A stretch of DNA of 64,000 nucleotides from contig JAJEKV010000027.1 in NCBI GenBank assembly GCA_021234155.1, positions 6,510,623 through 6,574,622 of the forward strand, given 5' to 3'. The notes beneath the pieces are model-generated. The model was not told the DNA's origin, did not search any database, and worked only from the letters and a program-made list of their open reading frames with translations. The position numbers were made by a program, and so were the translations under genes. Shown in pieces: positions 43,284 through 55,190 of the stretch. Within the stretch, counting starts at the first letter, position 1. Each line of letters begins with the position of its first letter. This DNA comes from Isoetes taiwanensis. Lineage: Eukaryota; Streptophyta; Lycopodiopsida; Isoetales; Isoetaceae.

Positions 43284-46200
43284 TCAACTAAACATGCAAA
43301 CAAAAAACTTGTCAACAGAAACATCCAACTGATTTCTATGGAATAAAGGAAAAATATTCACCCGTCGCTGATATCGCTTCCGAAGCTTTCTGGCCATTCT
43401 TATACACGTGCTTACTTTAATTTTCATCTGTATATCATTGAACATCTGGTATAAAAATAAGACAAGGTGTTACATATATGTCGAGGGAACTAATAACATG
43501 GACAAGCACTTGTGTAAAAATCCGGCTCCCTTTTCATCTTTCTTTCCCCCTTTTCTAAGGCAAAAGTAATCTTTAATATCCGTTTGACCTCAAGCAGTCA
43601 CAGCAAATTCAAAAACATCAAGACAATGTGGCTAACCTTTATGGTATCGTCCATAGAATGGGCTTCCTTCATAAATTTTGTCTTGTTCAGTATAAGCACT
43701 GCTGCAACAACAAACACAGAAAGTTCATCGTCGCCAGCATTTCCAAGAAGTGAGCTCATTGTTCGAATTTTTGGCCTGTTATGCTTTGGCCAGAAGTTTC
43801 CAGCTCTCAGTCCACAAAGAGGGCTTCTTGACAGAGAAGTTACAGCATCATCATGGTTTGGCGACATATGGTATGTCAGTTCCTGTGATGCATTAAGAGG
43901 AGATCTTGGTTTACCAGCCGCGATATCTAAAAAATCTTCTTCCTTTCTATCATCTTCTGAAGACCCAGACGGATGTCTTAGCAAAAGAGGTTCAAGACAA
44001 TGGTACTGAAGTGCCCAAGCAATTCCTTGGTCAAAGTCTGCTGCCCACATCATCTGGAAAAACGATCAAGATCTGATTTATATACACTCTAATTTCCAAA
44101 AAACATTAAATAAATGAAAGAACATAAGTAGAAGCAAGCTTGAAATCAGCTATCCATGCAGATCAATCTTCTTTTCTCGCAACCATGAAGATGAAAAATG
44201 TAATGGCTCACCTCCCACATACACAGAGCTTCACCAAAAGAGAGCTCCCTGCGAAAAAGTACAAGCAACATTCGAAAAGCAAACAGAAAGCTATCAGCAC
44301 CAATATCTACTAAATGCCTAAATAGGCCCATGTCAGTCAGCTCCAGAATCTTTGCCAATGCTTCAAGTTGCTTCATGACTCCAATAGGACCTTCCATCTG
44401 AAAGTTCCGCCTCTGCAGGTACCAAAAATAAAGAATTAAAAATAATATAAAATATTTACTTGGACTTACATCAGCTTTCAAATACAGAATCTTACCACTC
44501 GCCTGAGAAGACTCTCAAAACACCAGAATGCATCTGCGTCATCTTTGTACAGGACAATGAATGGGGAAAGCAGATCGCTCATACCTAATAAAAGGAAGCT
44601 AAACAATTACCTACTTGTCCTTTCACCCATAATAAAATATACAGGAAACGTACCTTGACAGTAACCTGTGGCAGGATCTATCCAAGCATAGACGGCCAAT
44701 ATATCAGACATACGGGCCAGGTTTTTAGCATCTTCATAAAACTTTAGATGCCTATCAGTCCTCACAACATCAACAACTGCATATAAATCAGCTAAGTTGT
44801 TAGTGTCCTCACGTCTATGATTTCCTTGTTCAAGCACATTAATGCAGGTAGTTAAATAGCATAATTCCAATATAGAAGTAAAGTGATTAATATAAATTAT
44901 CTTAAAAGATAATCAAATCAACATGATACAACCGACAAAAGAAGATCACCTATTCGATGCAAGGTCCATAACCACTCTGCAACCTTCTCATCAATATCCA
45001 CAGGCATCTTTTCATCATTAGTAAGAGTTCCAGATGAATCCTGCGGGATCTTTTCCTGCATGTAAAATCCTTCTCCACAATCATTGTTTTTAACTTCCCA
45101 TGGGTTTTTATCATCAGTTCCAACTGGTGCAACCCTCTCGGTTTTTTTGGTGTCATCTTCATTATCTTTACTGTCGTTAAGGCTTGTATGCTTGCCTGTT
45201 CTACTGTCAAAAGCTGCAACAACTGGGTAATTGTCTGTGTTGGCAGGGTAATTATCTGTGCTAGCATCTGTTTTCAAAATGTTTGTATTGAAGTCCGCCT
45301 CAAGACCCATGACATACTGTGGGAATAATGTCCTTACAGGTAAACAAAGATAATTAGCACTGCTAGCAACATGTGACGCAGGAGAATTGGGCTCTCCATC
45401 ACTTTCTCCAGAACCAGTGTCATCATCACTGTCTAAAACTGTTGCGGGTATATCATATGTCTCTGATGATGATTCCCTTGAAATGGAGCTATTCTCACAT
45501 CCGTTGGAATTCTCAAAGCTTTCCTTTGAGTCCTCAAAAACACTAAATGTGTCAAAGTTGTCATCAAATTCTGGAGTTTCAACACTAAGATCTGGAGTCT
45601 CAAGACTATTGTCACTAGCCAGTTCCCGCTTTTCAGTATCAATGTTTGTATATGCATGTTCTCTCTCTGCATAAAGCTTTGCCTCATTTCTAGCATTATC
45701 TTTAGACATGATCCGTACATCCATAACTTTTGAACCAACTGTGTATGCAAGTGAACCAGAGCCAATGCTAGCATGCATAACTCGGCATTCTTCAATAAGC
45801 TCCTTATACCGTTCCCTGAAAAAAATCAAATCAAACAATCGGTTGATGTTCACCTCAATTTTTCTAGCATGAAAGAACAACCGGTTCGTTAAATCACTTG
45901 AAATCACTACAAGTAAAATTATATACAAAATAATTTAATACAGTCAATAAGTAAAGATTCCTCCTTTGTTAGTGATGAAAGACATTGAGCCATTGATATG
46001 CCTATTAGTGGGTGAGAGGGGTAATAAACAATGTAACATGTGTCAGAATGCATTTTCCCTAAGATTAAATGCTCCATTGGTGATGACAGTGCACCATTAC
46101 ATATCCAGATTCATTTGATATTTGGAACTTGATTCCATTTTTTTCTTCAATACTATCTAAATGAAAAGACGAAGATGACCTGCGAGCTTCTCGAAGCTGA

Positions 46201-46733
46201 TGCCTATATGTGGATGTAGTACTTGGTGCATAGCAGCCAAGCAGGAACTCCCAAACCTCAGGTCGAATTGTGTGATCTGCTCCCTGGTAAAAATGGATAA
46301 AATCAGGAAAAGACAATAAGCATGTGGTAAACAGGACATATTCCATGTCATGATGAAGGAGAAATTGTGCTCACTCCTGCAATAATTGCCTTCAGAACCT
46401 TCTGGAAGCCCACAACTCTTCCTTCCTTGTCAAAGGCTGCCTGCCATTTATCTGGCTTTAACCGTTTTGAAGCCTACAGCAGTGATTAATCATCAGATGC
46501 CCATGACCAAACATTGAGTAACATGATAACAAGATAAGCATTCTACATGGAAAACAGCCATTAGAAAGTTGCCAGACCTTAGTACTCTCAATTGATGGTG
46601 CCACATAAGGAAGTTCTGATGTGCAGTTCACTGCTGTAGAAGCTGCCTTTGACAGTTTCTTAGACACCATCTTCTGGGGTACATGTGCCCCACAAATCCA
46701 GCGTGGCTCATCCCAATCCTTCGACATAACATA
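43284..46733 (-). CDS. RabGAP/TBC domain-containing protein (plant GYP1-like)
   Basis: Nine coding exons with GT-AG ends and consistent phase: 46733-46578 (ATG at 46727), 46473-46375, 46283-46180, 45815-44950, 44776-44654, 44584-44496, 44412-44212, 44053-43637 and 43445-43284; about 736 residues. The TBC domain opens at RPEVWEFLLGCYAP and is split by a 250-residue acidic Ser/Asp-rich insert (exon 4), as in many plant TBC proteins. The arginine finger (IVVDVVRTDR; Arg 44762-44760) and glutamine finger (TGYCQG; Gln 44657-44655) are both present, so it should stimulate GTP hydrolysis by a Rab in membrane trafficking. MEGPIGVMKQLEALAKILEL is also typical. An upstream exon encoding MSNRLDSCSNS (47214) may exist, and the last exon may splice at 43362 instead of reading to the TGA at 43286-43284. 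Confidence 0.85.
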
Positions 46734-47560
46734 CTGCTTCCTTCTTTCTTCTTCTCAGTGTTCCCTAAACTCAAAAGTGCCCTTCATACTAGTCTTAGCA
46801 TCGCCCTGTTTCTATGCGAAAAAGAAGTTGTAGCTCGGACATATAACTTATTTACATTAACTTACAAACGGACTTCACTCAAGGCAAAATGCAACGACCT
46901 ATTCTTTTCGAATGTATTCCTCCTTCATAATTAGACAGAGAAAGTGCATTGTTTCTGCATTTATCTATCTCCCTAACTTTGTTTCTTGATCCCAATCAGA
47001 AATGTGCCCAGAAACTGGCACACTTTAATAAGCCAAACATAGAATCTAGTTTCCTTCTAGTTCTGACAACTTGAGAAATACCAAATCTGGCTCTTTGCTC
47101 CATTTCTCCACCTTCTGCAATTGGGTTTTCCTTCAAACTCAGCTGTTGAGCTCCAAAAAAGTTTTCCAAGATACCTTTCACCGAATTGGAGCATGAATCG
47201 AGGCGATTAGACATGGGTGCTTGCTTTCAGCGTAAAATGGGTTGATTTGCAAAGAGAAATCATGGCAGGGGCCGGAATGAAGGAAACGGCATGGATCCGG
47301 CAACAAGAATCGAGGAATGTAGGGCTTGTTCCGTGGAATGGGGCCCCATAGGGAGCAGCCCTGCCATGCGAGCAAGCTACTAGACTGCTCCGTCTACCAG
47401 GCCCTTTGCAAAAATGGTGCCTGTCATTGCGACGTGTTGGACGGCCTATCTGCCGGGCATTTTGACGGCCCGTCAAAATGGTCCTGAAAAGCACATGTGG
47501 CACGTGCTTCCTATTCCATAATTTCCGTTCACTTTATCTACTTTCCACGTGGCGGCGCTC
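46734..47560 (-). promoter_or_regulatory. Probable 5' exon/UTR and promoter region of the TBC gene
   Basis: Minus-strand frame 47214-46996 (ATG at 47214) could be a leading exon. Further upstream are a G-box (GGCACGTGC, near 47498), an E-box CACATGTG and a 23-nt palindrome, in GC-richer DNA than the surroundings. Promoter use is inferred from position only. Confidence 0.4.
47458..47480. promoter_or_regulatory. 23-nt perfect palindrome upstream of the TBC gene
   Basis: CATTTTGACGG and CCGTCAAAATG flank a single C. The TTGAC core on both arms matches the WRKY W-box core TTGAC(C/T) only partly (TTGACG), so binding by any factor is inference. Confidence 0.55.
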
Positions 47561-48340
47561 TATGCCAGATCGATAAATACGTGGCAATACACGTCAGCAT
47601 CCCTTTTTCTTTTGAACCATTGAAACTTGTGGATGGTATTTTAGTAGTAGTGAAATACATTCTTTAGAAGAGCTTGAAGGATGTGGCATTATTTTGACCA
47701 TTTGTTGGAATCTTCCATTTGTTTATTGCAATTGTTGCCTCTGCCATCACTCTTGAAGTTGGGCTTCCAAAAAGAACACTGGTGATGGGCCCTAGTACTC
47801 ACAACTCTGGCTTCATGGAAGCTAAAGTCCAGTATGGCTCAGAGAGAGTAACTTTTTTTATCTGGCAAAAGACAAGTTGAGGCATGTGCTCATAACTAAA
47901 TTCTTTTCACCCTGCCAGGCAGTCCATGGCCAAAGGTTACTGGCTCATATTGTTTAAGAATATCAGACCATTAAGTCCATTAAGTCCGCCGATGTCCACT
48001 ACTTTCAACTTAGTGTTTATGTCCCAACATACCCATAATAATCATTGAACACAAAAAATAATAAGTGGGCAACTAAAAACTTCATTATCTATTCATAGTA
48101 AATTAGTCTGTTTGTTTTCTATTGCAGACTTGTCTCTTGAGCTAGTGGTCCTTTTTGGATTGCCCCTTTTTAAGGGGCAACTCGTTAGGAGAGGGTAAAT
48201 TTGGCATATCTTGAGCATATCTGAAGATCTAATGGTTGTGGTTTTGTTTTCTGGGAAGATTAGCATATTCTATTTATATTAGAAAATTGCTCAGCTTCGA
48301 TGGGCATCCCATGTGATTGTAGATAAAAAAAAGGGGTATT
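47561..48340. other. Intergenic DNA, nothing recognised
   Basis: No ORF or repeat boundary stands out. Confidence 0.5.
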
Positions 48341-48343
48341 TAT

Positions 48344-48375
48344 TCTATATAATAATGGGCGCCGTTCTTTAGAAA
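48344..48375 (+). mobile_element. Helitron-type 5' end
   Basis: TCTATATAATAATGGGCGCC closely resembles the 5' end at 17551 (TCTATATATAATAATAATGG). No matching plus-strand hairpin/CTAG end was found downstream, so this is a truncated copy or one interrupted by the later insertions. Confidence 0.45.
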
Positions 48376-48429
48376 CAATGTGTTATATTGGGAGTTGGTA
48401 TATAGAGGACTGTAAAAAAAAAAAAAAGA

Positions 48430-48738
48430 GAAAAGTTACCAAAATACCCTTATTGTTTGCCAAAGTTACCGAAATGCAGGGGCATTTTGGCAAAAATGGC
48501 AATAATTTTTTTATGAAAATCCGAGTACGAATGTGCCCTTCAAATGAATTATAGAGAATGATAAGAACTTTATCTCCAATGAAATATAGAGAATGATCGT
48601 TATCTCCAATTCATTTGAAGGGCGCATTTGCATTCAGATTTTCATAGAAAAGTTATTATTATTTTTACCGAAATACCCATGGTTAAGGGGCATTTCAGTA
48701 ATTTTAGCAAACAATAAGGGCAATTCAGCAACTTTTCC
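48430..48738. mobile_element. Foldback MITE, about 310 bp
   Basis: Two imperfect inverted arms of about 140 bp: AAAAGTTRCC, CCCTTATTGTTTGC, GAAATGC, TATGAAAATC and GCCCTTCAAATGAATT in the left arm all reappear inverted in the right arm. The short centre carries AGAGAATGAT twice. It would fold into one long hairpin, with no coding capacity. Confidence 0.75.
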
Positions 48739-48753
48739 AAAAACAAATAAATG

Positions 48754-50453
48754 TGAGAGAGAGAGGGACGGAGGGAGAGAGGGAGGGAGGGAGGGAGGGA
48801 GGGAGGGAAGTGAAGTGACGTGTATTATTTCGTCTGGTGAGACCATCAGGTCTATTAGACGCTAAACGCTAAGAAAACACAGTCTTATAGTCAAAAACAA
48901 TTTTATGTGACAAGCCCTTGCAATCGAGTAGCTCGTCATCAGGCTCTCTATCCTCTTCCTCATCAATCACATCCTTATTAGCTTTTAGGATTGTTTCTCG
49001 CATTTGTAATACATCCAACAAAAGGCTAGCAACTCTTGTTGCCGATAGCTCAAAGAACATTAAAAGATTAGATACATCAATACCAAACCTGCCCCTTAGA
49101 GCTTGATAAGCTGGGCATCTCAAAATCACATGCTCCTCATCTTCGACCTCGTTCGACCCACAAACCCTGCATACTCTGTGTTCATGGGCAATCGCATACC
49201 ATCTCCCAATCTCCACCTCAAAGTGGTGTGCACTCATTCTCATCCTGCAAATAACATGCCTTTTCTTGATGGAAATGTTTTCATTCAAATAGCTCATTTC
49301 ACGCAACAAGGGGTTCATATAGTGCATCATCTTCGTGCCCGGTCTATGCCATACCCTGTTCAGCACTGTTTCTTCTACCCATTCCCTAATCCGATCCTTA
49401 TTACTTCCTAGATTCTCAATACCAATCCCCCATTTCTTTAGCCAGACCATCCCATCTCCATACCACCCTTTCAAACGACTCCTTTCGAGCCATTCGTGGG
49501 TAACTAGCTTCATCTTGACTGTTGAACTTACTCAAATAAGTAAGAAATTGGCATAAGGTCTCACATTCCAAACTGAGCATTCCACACTCTGTCAGCATTA
49601 TTTCATATGGAGTCTGTACCTTCACTCCCAATTCTGCATGTAAAAATTTCTTTTGCACTTTCTCTATTTTCTGCCATTGATCTAGAGGCGGGCCTGGCCC
49701 CCAAACTTCACATCCATATAAGACCACTGCTTGTACCAACGTTTTAAAAAGCATCTTCTTTAAGCTAAACTTCCATATGCTTGCCTTCATGCATTTCCTC
49801 TGCATTGTAAAAAAGGCTTTGAGTCCTCCATTTATTCTTTGTTCCACCGTCTGATTCCACCTAAAATGTTTGTCCACCACTAAGCCCAGGTATTTATAGG
49901 ATGTCGAAATCTCAACCACATTGCCCTTATAGACGAACTCATAGTTCTTGTCTAGCGTTGTACCAAATATCACCACTTTGGTTTTGCTCAGATTCACGTG
50001 CAAACCCTTGGCATCACAAAAAGAGGCCAACACATCTAGGTGCCTTTGCATCCCTTCCTTACTGCGTGCAATCATCACAATATCATCAGCATAGAGCAAC
50101 AATTGGATAACATACCCAGCAAGTGTAGTGTCCCCCTCGCCTAGACTTGCAAGCCATTCTTCCAATTCATCAATAAATATCCCAAAAAGTGTTGGAGATA
50201 GCGGGCATCCCTGCTTAACTCCAATATTACTATCCACTTTCTCTCTCCATTCATTCACATAAGGGAATGAGAGTTGCACCCATACCTTCTCATATAACAT
50301 CTTCACCGCATCTTTATATGCTTCAGGCATGTTTATTCTTTCCAAACTGGCCCATAAGTTACTCCTGCATATTGTGTCAAATGCTTTGGTACAGTCTATG
50401 AATGCAGCAAAAAGTGGCTTTCTTTTCCCTTTGACAGACTCTATCATAGCTCT
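48754..50453 (-). mobile_element. LINE copy 1 (5'-truncated)
   Basis: The 5' edge at about 50453 lies directly against the (GGGAGA)n tail of copy 2. The 3' end has hairpin AGACC-TGAT-GGTCT (48840-48853 on plus), then CCAGACGAAATAATACAC, CACTTCACTT and a (CCCT)n/(CT)n tail (48754-48820). It begins inside RT, just before block FIDCTKAFD. Confidence 0.88.
48869..50452 (-). pseudogene. LINE copy 1 reverse transcriptase and zinc-knuckle domain
   Basis: RT palm motifs FAAFIDCTKAFDTI, SNIGVKQGCPLSPTLFG and the catalytic LLLYADDIVMIARS (near 50085-50125) are intact, followed by YKYLGLVVDKHFRWN and VVLYGCEVWGPG. A frameshift near 49500 leads into the C-terminal frame with RHVICRMRMSAHHFEVE and the knuckle CRVCGSNEVEDEEHVILRC. 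The N-terminal RT blocks and the endonuclease are missing through 5' truncation. Confidence 0.88.
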
Positions 50454-52928
50454 GGGGGGGAGAGGGAGAGGGAGAGGGCGAGGGCGAGGGAGAGAGAGAG
50501 AGAGAAATGAAATGAAATGAAATTGTATTATTACGTCTGTGAGACCACCAGGCCTATGAGACGTCCAAACTAGTACATTAGTAATTATAGAAAAGTTCAT
50601 CTACTGAATCATCGGATAATAATGCATTAACCCCCTCAATCTCTTCCTCGTCCTCCTCTTTTACATCCATTGCTTTCAAGCATCTTTCTCTATGGTCCAA
50701 AACAGCAAGTATATACGCCCCAATCACACCCCCAGGGTAGTCAAAAATTTCAGCAAGTGTATAAGCTTTCATACCATGTTTAGCATGCAATGTGGCATAT
50801 GATGAACAGTGAAGTAGCACATGTGCCTCATCCTCAAGAGTCCTACAGTCACACAACTTGCACGACCTAAGCTCATGTGGAATATCACTCCATCTCCCCA
50901 ACTCCACCCCAAGCCTGTGCGAGCATAACCTCATCCTACATATAGCATGTCTGTGTTTAACAGAAATGTGTTCGTGTAAGTAACTGGCCCCTTGTAGCAT
51001 GGGATTGATATGGACCCTGTAGAGCTCCTTCTTAACTGCACCTTCTCTCCAGCACACACGGGTTACATTATCCACAACCCAACCTCGTATATTATCCTTT
51101 CAATTTTCCAAATCATTCATATGCATCCCCCATCTGGCTAGCCACCCCTCTATGTCCGCAAACCATCCTTTCGTGCGTGTCTCCTCCAATGCCAACCTTG
51201 GCAAACTATCATTCGGCATGACATAGAGCACCTTATGCACATAGTGGAGAGTCTTACAAAGTGCTTCCGCTTCCAAAGAGAGCATCCCACATTCCACTAA
51301 CAGCATATCATATGGTGTTTGCATCTTAGTTCCAAGCTCAGCACGAAAGAATCTTTTCTGTATTTTTTCAATTTTCTTCCATCTATCCAACGCCAAACCT
51401 TCCCCCCATACCTCACATCCATATAGCACCACTGATTGCACCAAAGCAATATACAACTGCTTCTTCATGCTGAAATCCCATATATCTACTTTCCTACACC
51501 TGCATTGCATGGCATAGAGAGCCTTAAGCCCAACATCTGCTTTTTGCTCAGCCGCTATATTCCAGTTGGGACTTTTGTCTACAATTAGACCAAGATACTT
51601 ATAACTATCCACAATGTCAACAGGCTCTCCTTTGTAAAATACCTTTACATGATCTATCTTGGTAGCTCCAAACACTACAACCTTGGTTTTAGCCATGTTG
51701 ACCTGCATGCTTTTCATGTCACAAAATCCCTCAAGAGCATCCAAGTGCTTTTTTAGACCCGCTACACTCCTAGATAATAAAACAACATCATCGACATACA
51801 ATAATAGCAGAAGAACATACCTACATAGAGGCATTCCATCACCACCATTTTGACAGATCCAATCCTCCAGTTGGTCTATGAAAAAACCAAAAAGTGTGGG
51901 CGATAGTGGGCAGCCCTGCTTAACCCCCATATTGCTTTCAACATACTCATCATTGGTATATGGGAAAGAAAGTTGAACGAATACTTTATCATAAAGTTTG
52001 GCCACTGCATGCGTATGCTCAACAGGCACACCAAGAGCTGACATTCTATCCCACAAATGTCCTCTTCCAACCATATCAAAAGCTTTAGAGAAATCAACAA
52101 ACAATGGATATAAAGGTTTCTTCTTACCAACCACTGAATCCATCATGGCTCTCATGGTAACCAAATGATCTGTTGTAGACCTCCTCGCCCTAAAACCAGC
52201 TTGCCCTATTGCTCTCACATTATGAACCTCGGACCATGTGCTTATTTTAGCGTTCAGCATGTTAGCAAAAGGCTTCGCATAAAAACTACATATCATAATC
52301 ATACGGTAGTTATTTGGATCAGACTCATCACCTGCCTTATGAAGATGGACTACCCTATTCACTTGCCATGTGCGTGGGAAGCCTTCAAACAAGACAGCAT
52401 TGCACAACTTTACCAAGACTTCTACCACACTATCACCTGCCCATTTGAACATTTCAGCCATAAGCCCTTCCGAATCTGCTGTCTTACCATTGGATAATCT
52501 TTGGAGCCCATCCTGCACGTCCTCCAAGGAGAAACAGAAGCCCTCCTCATATGCCCCATCCATTTTTGTGTCCACGCCTGGCACATGATAGAGATGTTTA
52601 ATATGATTCATCAAAGCACCAATCTCTACCATTATACTCGGTTTTTGGGAAGGTTTCAATCTATTCCAAAACTTCTTCGAATATGCCAATAATTTTGTGA
52701 CCATCTGCTCATGTTTCTTACACAAATAAGCCTGTTTCTTCCTCTTAACTATTCTGATGTACTCCCTTCTTGCCAAGGCCTTCGCATCCCCCTTTGCTAA
52801 TTTAAATTGTCTTCTTTGCATCCTGCATTCATAGTCAAACCAACCATTGCAAGACAGCCCCATTCTCTGCCTGTGCGACACAAAACATGTATTAGCAAAT
52901 TCAAGAACCATCTGAGTAAGGGCATGAC
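50454..52928 (-). mobile_element. LINE copy 2 (5'-truncated)
   Basis: The 5' edge lies against the (GA)n tail of copy 3. The 3' end has hairpin AGGCC-TGGT-GGTCT (one G-U pair; 50542-50555), CACAGACGTAATAATACA, (TTTCA)n then (CT)n and (CCCTCG)n (50454-50524). Confidence 0.88.
50578..52911 (-). pseudogene. LINE copy 2 RT polyprotein, almost open
   Basis: About 778 codons in one frame with a single TGA at 51100-51102. In order: the basic linker before RT (KRKKQAYLCKKHEQM), RT blocks NGKTADSEGLMAEMFKW, VVHLHKAGDESDPNNYRMI, QAGFRARRSTTDHLV, LFVDFSKAFDMV and SNMGVKQGCPLSPTLFGFF, and the catalytic box as YVDD (LLLLYVDDVVLLS, near 51790-51825; YADD in copies 1 and 3). Then come YKYLGLIVDK, VVLYGCEVWGEG, HAICRMRLCSHRLGVE and the knuckle CKLCDCRTLEDEAHVLLHC. 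No endonuclease remains. The best-preserved LINE in the window. Confidence 0.9.
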
Positions 52929-55190
52929 TGAGAGAGAGAGAGAGAGAGATGAAATGAAATGTATTACGTCTATGGGAGGCCTCTAATAAGGCCTATTAGA
53001 CAGCATTTGTTACATTATATCATAAAATAGTAGATGGGTCTCTGAGTCCTCATCTACCTTCTCACTCTCATTCCTACTCTCATTTTCATCCAATAATATA
53101 TTCAAGTTTTTTATACAAGTTTCTCTACACTCTAGGATGTCTAAAATATAAGACCCTATCTTACCCCTCTGTAGCACAAAGAACTCCCTGAGATCCTTTG
53201 CATTTATTTTATATCGATCTCGTAGTAGTTGATAAGCTGGGCATTTCAGCAGGACATGCTCTTCATCCTATATATCTCAACTGCCACAAACTTGACAATC
53301 ATGCATTGTCCTTGGAATGGTTTGCCTCCATCTCCCAACTTCCACACCAAGGTGGTGTGAACTAAGGTGGATTCTACTGATGGTATGTCTCTTTTTATAG
53401 AAAAGTTCTCATACAGATGAGCAGCCCTGTCCAAGTTAGAGTTCATATTTTGTCTATATAGAAGCATTTTGGTCTTGGGGTTTTTCCATAGTTTTCTCTT
53501 AATTTTCATGCGTAAGTTTTCTCTTGATTTTCATGCGTACCCACTGCTTAAGATCATCCTTGACTAGGATTGCATCTCTCCAATCAATGTCCCATTTTTC
53601 GAACCATTTTTTCACATCTGCAAACCAATCCCTTTCTTCACTTGCTATCATAGCCCTATGTGAAAACCTAGAGGCATCCATTTGTCTTACTTTTTTTAAA
53701 TATCTAATGCATCTGAGTACTGCTTCTCCTTCAAGCGGCATGAGTTCACATTCGGCTAGCATCATTGGATATGGAGTCTGAATGTTTACACCCAGTTCCA
53801 AGGGTAGAAATTTTTTCAAGACCTGCTCAATATCTTCCCATAACCCTTATGGCAAGCTAGGTCCCCAAATTTCACATCCATATAGAACAACAGTCTGCAC
53901 AAGTATTTGAAAGAGTCTTATCTTGAGTTGCCATGACCATAAGAAAATTTTTCGGCACATGCTTTGCAATGTATATAAGGCTTTTAGCCCCCCCTCTATT
54001 CTCCGAGCAATACATATGTTCCATTTGTGGTTTCTGCTTATAATCAATCCCAAATATTTATATGCATCACATGTTTCCACAACATTACCTTTATATTTAA
54101 ATGGGAAGTCCTGCTTGAGAGCTCCAACTTTCATAACATTTGTTTTTTTACAGATTTACTTGCATTCCTGTTTCATCACAAAAATTGGCTAAACCATCTA
54201 GGTGTTGTTGCATGTGTTCGCACGTGCGTGCAAAGATAAGAACATCATCAGCATATATAAGCAATTGAACCACAGATCCATTCAGCGTCGTACCTCCTTC
54301 AGAATTATGGTGCAACCATTCTTCTAAATTATCAATAAATATCTCAAATAGTGTTGGAGACATTACCCTGCTTTGCTCCGATATTACTTTCAACACAGTC
54401 CTGCACGTTCACAGAGAAAGGAAAGAAGAGATGTACTAACACTTTCTCATACAGAATACATACTGCGTCTTTTAAATGCTCAGGTACCTGAAGTTTTTCC
54501 AATCTTTCCCAAAGCTTTACTCTTGGCATTTTATCAAATGCCTTCCTAAAATCAATAAAGGAGACATACACTGGTTTCTTCGTATCTTTTATCGAATCAA
54601 GTATGGTTTTCAAAGTGAGTAAGTGGTCCGTAGTAGACCTACTGGATCCGAATCCAGCTTGGGTCTCTGCCCGCACGCCATGTTTCTCAGCCCAACTGCT
54701 TATCTTCTTCTCTAATATTATGGCCAGAAATGTTGAGAATAAGCTATTAACCATGAGTGTTCTATAATTGCTTGCATCCGTCATTGGACCAGTTTTGTGA
54801 ATCGGGACCACTCTATTAAGTTGCCAATCTCGAGGGATCCCTTAGCTCATTGCTGCCGTAAATATTTTTGCAATCATTATATAGAGAGTATCACCTGCCC
54901 ATTTCAAATGCTCTGCACATAGCCCGTGCACATCTCTAGCTTCACCATTTGCGAGGTGTTTGACACCTTCAGCTACATCTTTTCTGTAAATATGAGATCC
55001 GATTTTGTGCATTTTTTGGGTAGGATGTTATTATCATTGTACAACTTAATCACATGCGCCCACAGCTCCTCTGCCTTGAGAGGGATCTGTTGCGGCCTTG
55101 TCTATTTCAGCTTGCTCCAAAAGAGCTTAGGCTCCGCGAGACACTAATTCAGCAGTGTCTCCTATTGGCATTTGAAGTTGGCTTGAACTA
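52929..55190 (-). mobile_element. LINE copy 3 (5'-truncated, oldest)
   Basis: The most decayed of the three. The 3' end has hairpin AGGCC-8 nt-GGCCT (52977-52994), ATAGACGTAATACA, TTTCATTTCAT and (CT)n (52929-52961). Family-like residues can be followed upstream to about 55190 in broken frames (ELWAHVIKLYND). Confidence 0.85.
53030..54960 (-). pseudogene. LINE copy 3 RT remnant
   Basis: Pieces in at least five frames: VVPIHKTG, QAGFGSSRSTTDHLLTL, SFIDFRKAFDKM and SNIGAKQG (54344-54811); QLLIYADDVLIFART (54148-54396); YKYLGLIISRNHKWN and VVLYGCEIWGPSL (53847-54134); FLPLELGVNIQTPYPMML (53499-53819); a damaged knuckle region (53246-53509). Order and spacing equal those of copies 1 and 2. Confidence 0.85.

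Noticed and set aside
45387-45674. Plus-strand Ser-rich ORF opposite the TBC gene
   Set aside because: Shadow of the acidic insert of exon 4; the splice structure supports only the minus strand.
48754-55190. Tandem segmental duplication of one LINE
   Set aside because: The three copies differ strongly in protein sequence, truncation point and tail, so independent insertions explain them better.
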